From DATCSE01 sp036568605 (GTDB taxonomy: Bacteria > Pseudomonadota > Gammaproteobacteria > Burkholderiales > Burkholderiaceae_C): a stretch of DNA of 8,046 nucleotides. The stretch is from positions 1-8,046 of the forward strand of contig DATCSE010000364.1 in the NCBI GenBank assembly GCA_036568605.1, read 5' to 3'. Shown piece after piece: positions 6,228 to 8,046 of this stretch. A model generated the notes under the pieces. It had not been told where the DNA came from and ran no database searches. It saw only the letters and a program-made list of their open reading frames with translations. The position numbers and the translations under genes were made by a program. Numbering within the stretch: the stretch's first letter is position 1; every line of letters starts with the position of its first letter.

Positions 6228-6265
6228 GATGCGTGCCTCCTGTGACCTTCACGCGACATGATCAC
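6224..6265 (-). CDS. Mini-ORF A, 13 codons, overlapping the mreC stop
   Basis: A GTG at 6265-6263 overlaps the mreC TGA as GTGA and opens a frame of 13 codons plus TGA, predicted peptide MIMSREGHRRHAS. The stop at 6226-6224 overlaps the next GTG in the same way. Its start has no repeat-type Shine-Dalgarno, because mreC coding sequence lies upstream, so it would depend on ribosomes finishing mreC. It contains the tandem codons AGG AGG, which are also the Shine-Dalgarno for the next start. The peptide has no recognisable domain. If translated, it is more likely a leader or relay than a functional protein. Confidence 0.35.
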   Translation of the reverse strand: MIMSREGHRRHAS

Positions 6266-7200
6266 TTGCGCCCCCGCTTCTGCCCCGCGGCCTTCGCGGC
6301 CGCGGCTTCCTCTTCGGGCGCCGACGCCGGCCGCGCCGGCATCTGCACGCCCAGCGGCTGCAGCACCATCACGTAGCGCACGCCGTCGGGCATCGCGGTG
6401 GGCGCGAGCACGATGCGGGCGAAGCCCGAGTCCACCTTGCGATCGACGCTGGCGACCTTGGCGACCGGCAGCCCGGCCGGGTAGACACCGTCGACGCCCG
6501 ACGTGGTCAGCAAGTCGCCGACCTGCACGTCGGCGTTGCTTGCCATGAAGCGCATCTCCATCGTGCCGCCGCCCACGCCGGCACCGCCGAACACCGCGCT
6601 GCGTGCCAAAGTGCGCGCGTTCAGCACCGGGATCGCGGCATCCTTGTCGACCAGCAGCGTCACCTCGGCGGACAGCGGGAAGACCCGCGTCACCTGCCCG
6701 AGCACGCCGGCCTCGTTGATCACCGGCGAAGCCAGCGCCACGCCATTGGTCGCGCCGCGGTCGATCACGACCTTGCGCGAGTACGGATCGGACGCCTCGT
6801 ACAACACCTGCGCCGCCTGCGAGCGGACCGTCAGGCTAGGGCGCAGCTCGAGCAGCGCACGCAGGTGGGTGTTCTCGACGGTCAGCTGCTCGACTCGCAG
6901 CGAGCGCTCCGCCTGGCGCGCGAGGTCGCGCCTCGCGGCGTCCTCGTTGACCAGCGCGCGGTGCAGCCCCATCAGGTAGTCGGTCGCGCCGTTCCAGGCG
7001 TTGACCGGCACCAGCAGCACCTGCTGCGGGTAGTACAGCGCGGTCGCGAGCACCGCGCGCAGCTGCCGCGTGATCGTGAAGCGGTTGTCCGCCACCATCA
7101 AGAAGAGCGCCAGCGCCGAGCACAGCACGAGCTTGGTCAGCGCCGACGGCCCCTGTCGGAAGAACGGCGGCGGGGTGCGATCGAGGGTGCCAATGGTCAT
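6262..7200 (-). CDS. mreC: Rod shape-determining protein MreC
   Basis: MreC is a bitopic periplasmic scaffold that connects MreB and MreD to PBP2 and RodA and helps activate them. The 312-residue product has a short cytoplasmic N-terminus and one TM helix at about 21-37 (LTKLVLCSALALFLMVA). A periplasmic coiled coil follows at about 80-118, rich in charged heptads and ending ENTHLRALLELR. The two-part beta domain lies at about 125-281; DRGATNGV, GVLGQV and GDLLTTSGVDGVYPAGLPV are typical family stretches. After it comes a low-complexity tail at about 290-312, Ala/Glu-rich and then Lys/Arg-rich (GQKRGRK). The ATG at 7200 has only a weak GAGCGG before it. The gene starts 53 bases after mreB. 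The stop TGA (6264-6262) overlaps a GTG that opens the mini-ORF chain in the junction repeat. Confidence 0.95.
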   Translation of the reverse strand: MTIGTLDRTPPPFFRQGPSALTKLVLCSALALFLMVADNRFTITRQLRAVLATALYYPQQVLLVPVNAWNGATDYLMGLHRALVNEDAARRDLARQAERSLRVEQLTVENTHLRALLELRPSLTVRSQAAQVLYEASDPYSRKVVIDRGATNGVALASPVINEAGVLGQVTRVFPLSAEVTLLVDKDAAIPVLNARTLARSAVFGGAGVGGGTMEMRFMASNADVQVGDLLTTSGVDGVYPAGLPVAKVASVDRKVDSGFARIVLAPTAMPDGVRYVMVLQPLGVQMPARPASAPEEEAAAAKAAGQKRGRK

Positions 7201-7253
7201 GACCGCTCGCGCTAGTGGGCCGGGCGCTGCTGTCTACCGCTGCGGAACCCGCC

Positions 7254-8046
7254 TCACTCGGACGTGAAGATCGAACCCAGCCGTTCCATGCGCTCGAGCG
7301 CCATCCCGCAGCCGCGCACCACGCAGGTCAGCGGATCTTCGGCCACCAGCACCGGCAGGCCGGTTTCCTCGGACAGCAGACGGTCCAGGTCGCGCAGCAG
7401 GGCGCCGCCGCCCGTGAGCATCATGCCGCGTTCCGCGATGTCGGCGCCGAGTTCCGGCGGCGTTTGCTCGAGTGCGATTTTCACCGACGACACGATCTGG
7501 TTCAGCGGGTCGGTCAGCGCCTCGAGGATCTCGTTGGAGCTGATCGTGAAGCTGCGCGGCACGCCCTCGGAGAGGTTGCGGCCCTTGACCTCCATCTCCT
7601 TGACCTCGCTGCCCGGGAACGCCGAGCCGATGTTCTTCTTGATGCTCTCGGCCGTCGGCTCGCCGATCAGCATGCCGTAGTTGCGGCGGATGTAGTTGAT
7701 GATGGCTTCGTCGAACTTGTCGCCGCCGACGCGCACCGAGCCCTTGTAGACCATGCCGCCGAGGGAAATCACGCCGACTTCGGTGGTGCCGCCGCCGATG
7801 TCGACGACCATCGAGCCCGACGCCTCGGCGACCGGCAGCCCGGCGCCGATCGCCGCCGCCATCGGCTCCTCGATCAGGTAGACCTCGCTCGCGCCGGCGC
7901 CGAGCGCGGATTCGCGGATCGCGCGGCGCTCGACCTGCGTCGAGCCGCACGGCACGCAGATGATGATGCGCGGTGACGGCGAGAAGAGCTTGTTGTCGTG
8001 CACCTTCTTGATGAACTGCTTGAGCATCTGCTCGGTGACGGTGAAG
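7254..8046 (-). CDS. mreB: MreB actin-like cell-shape protein, N-terminal part outside window
   Basis: MreB is the bacterial actin homologue that forms curved membrane-bound filaments and orients side-wall synthesis. The window holds the C-terminal 263 residues; the frame runs on past 8046. The visible start, [16 protein letters not shown], matches family sequence about 80-85 residues into the protein, so the ATG at 8027 is an internal Met. Visible actin-fold motifs are [16 protein letters not shown], the phosphate-2 loop [19 protein letters not shown], and the adenosine motif [38 protein letters not shown] and the closing [12 protein letters not shown] are also typical of MreB. It is the first visible gene of the operon, and the operon promoter is expected upstream of it, beyond the window. 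No terminator was seen in the 53-base spacer to mreC, so cotranscription is likely. Confidence 0.97.
   Translation of the reverse strand, partial: FTVTEQMLKQFIKKVHDNKLFSPSPRIIICVPCGSTQVERRAIRESALGAGASEVYLIEEPMAAAIGAGLPVAEASGSMVVDIGGGTTEVGVISLGGMVYKGSVRVGGDKFDEAIINYIRRNYGMLIGEPTAESIKKNIGSAFPGSEVKEMEVKGRNLSEGVPRSFTISSNEILEALTDPLNQIVSSVKIALEQTPPELGADIAERGMMLTGGGALLRDLDRLLSEETGLPVLVAEDPLTCVVRGCGMALERMERLGSIFTSE

Larger units (their letters stand above)
6141..6265 (-). repeat. Tandem array of three 38-bp units plus a partial unit, each with a Shine-Dalgarno and start codon
   Basis: The units are 6141-6178, 6179-6216 and 6217-6254, followed by an 11-base partial copy at 6255-6265 that contains the mreC stop. 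The units follow each other with no spacer and differ at only two positions: 6151 T against 6189/6227 C, and 6230 T against 6154/6192 C. The partial unit differs by one further base (6256 A for G). On the - strand every unit carries AGGAGG (6160-6165, 6198-6203, 6236-6241), exactly 8 bases before a start codon. That start is ATG in the mreD-proximal unit and GTG in the other two. Both ends of the array share TGATCATG, which is also the likely seed for slippage or recombination. The mreD side shares four further bases (CGTG read on the - strand, plus strand 6137-6140). The array therefore copies a complete translation-initiation region. Confidence 0.95.

Noticed and set aside
6141..6265. CRISPR array
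   Set aside because: The 38-bp units abut directly without spacers and contain ribosome-binding and start signals, so they are a simple tandem repeat.
7201..7253. Terminator or promoter in the mreB-mreC spacer
   Set aside because: I saw no stable hairpin with a U-tract and no convincing -35/-10 pair in these 53 bases.

Overview
The window is GC-rich, almost entirely coding chromosomal DNA. It most likely comes from a betaproteobacterium of the order Burkholderiales. The evidence is the gene order mreB-mreC-mreD-mrdA-rodA in one tight operon, a TctD/TctE-type two-component pair, and a hairpin repeat whose translation contains LTPALSPRERG, a string often seen in such genomes. This placement comes from protein recognition and layout, not from a database search.

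Layout. On the + strand, positions 1-662 hold the end of an OmpR-class response regulator whose first codons lie before the window. A 4-base GTGA overlap leads into a TctE-like sensor histidine kinase (659-2314). A 4-base gap separates this pair from a convergent block on the - strand. Read in its own direction (8046 down to 2319), that block is mreB (partial, 5' end outside the window), mreC, a short tandem-repeat array, mreD, mrdA (PBP2) and rodA. These are the core genes of the Rod complex. MreB forms the actin-like cytoplasmic scaffold, MreC and MreD link it to the membrane and periplasm, RodA polymerises glycan strands, and PBP2 crosslinks them during side-wall growth.

The unusual part is the mreC-mreD junction. 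Three nearly identical 38-bp units plus a partial fourth stand end to end, and each unit carries a perfect AGGAGG and a start codon. Because 38 is two more than a multiple of three, every unit closes one 13-codon mini-ORF with a stop that overlaps the next start by four bases. The result is an unbroken chain: mreC, mini-ORF A, B, C, mreD, joined by GTGA, GTGA, GTGA and ATGA. This could act as a termination-reinitiation relay setting MreD output, or be a tolerated slippage expansion. The sequence alone cannot decide between these.

A second oddity is a 72-bp double-hairpin repeat in the 3' end of mrdA. It is read through in frame, so it adds 24 residues to the PBP2 tail. The longest non-coding stretch is the 53-bp mreB-mreC spacer. 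No RNA genes, insertion sequences or CRISPR arrays were seen.
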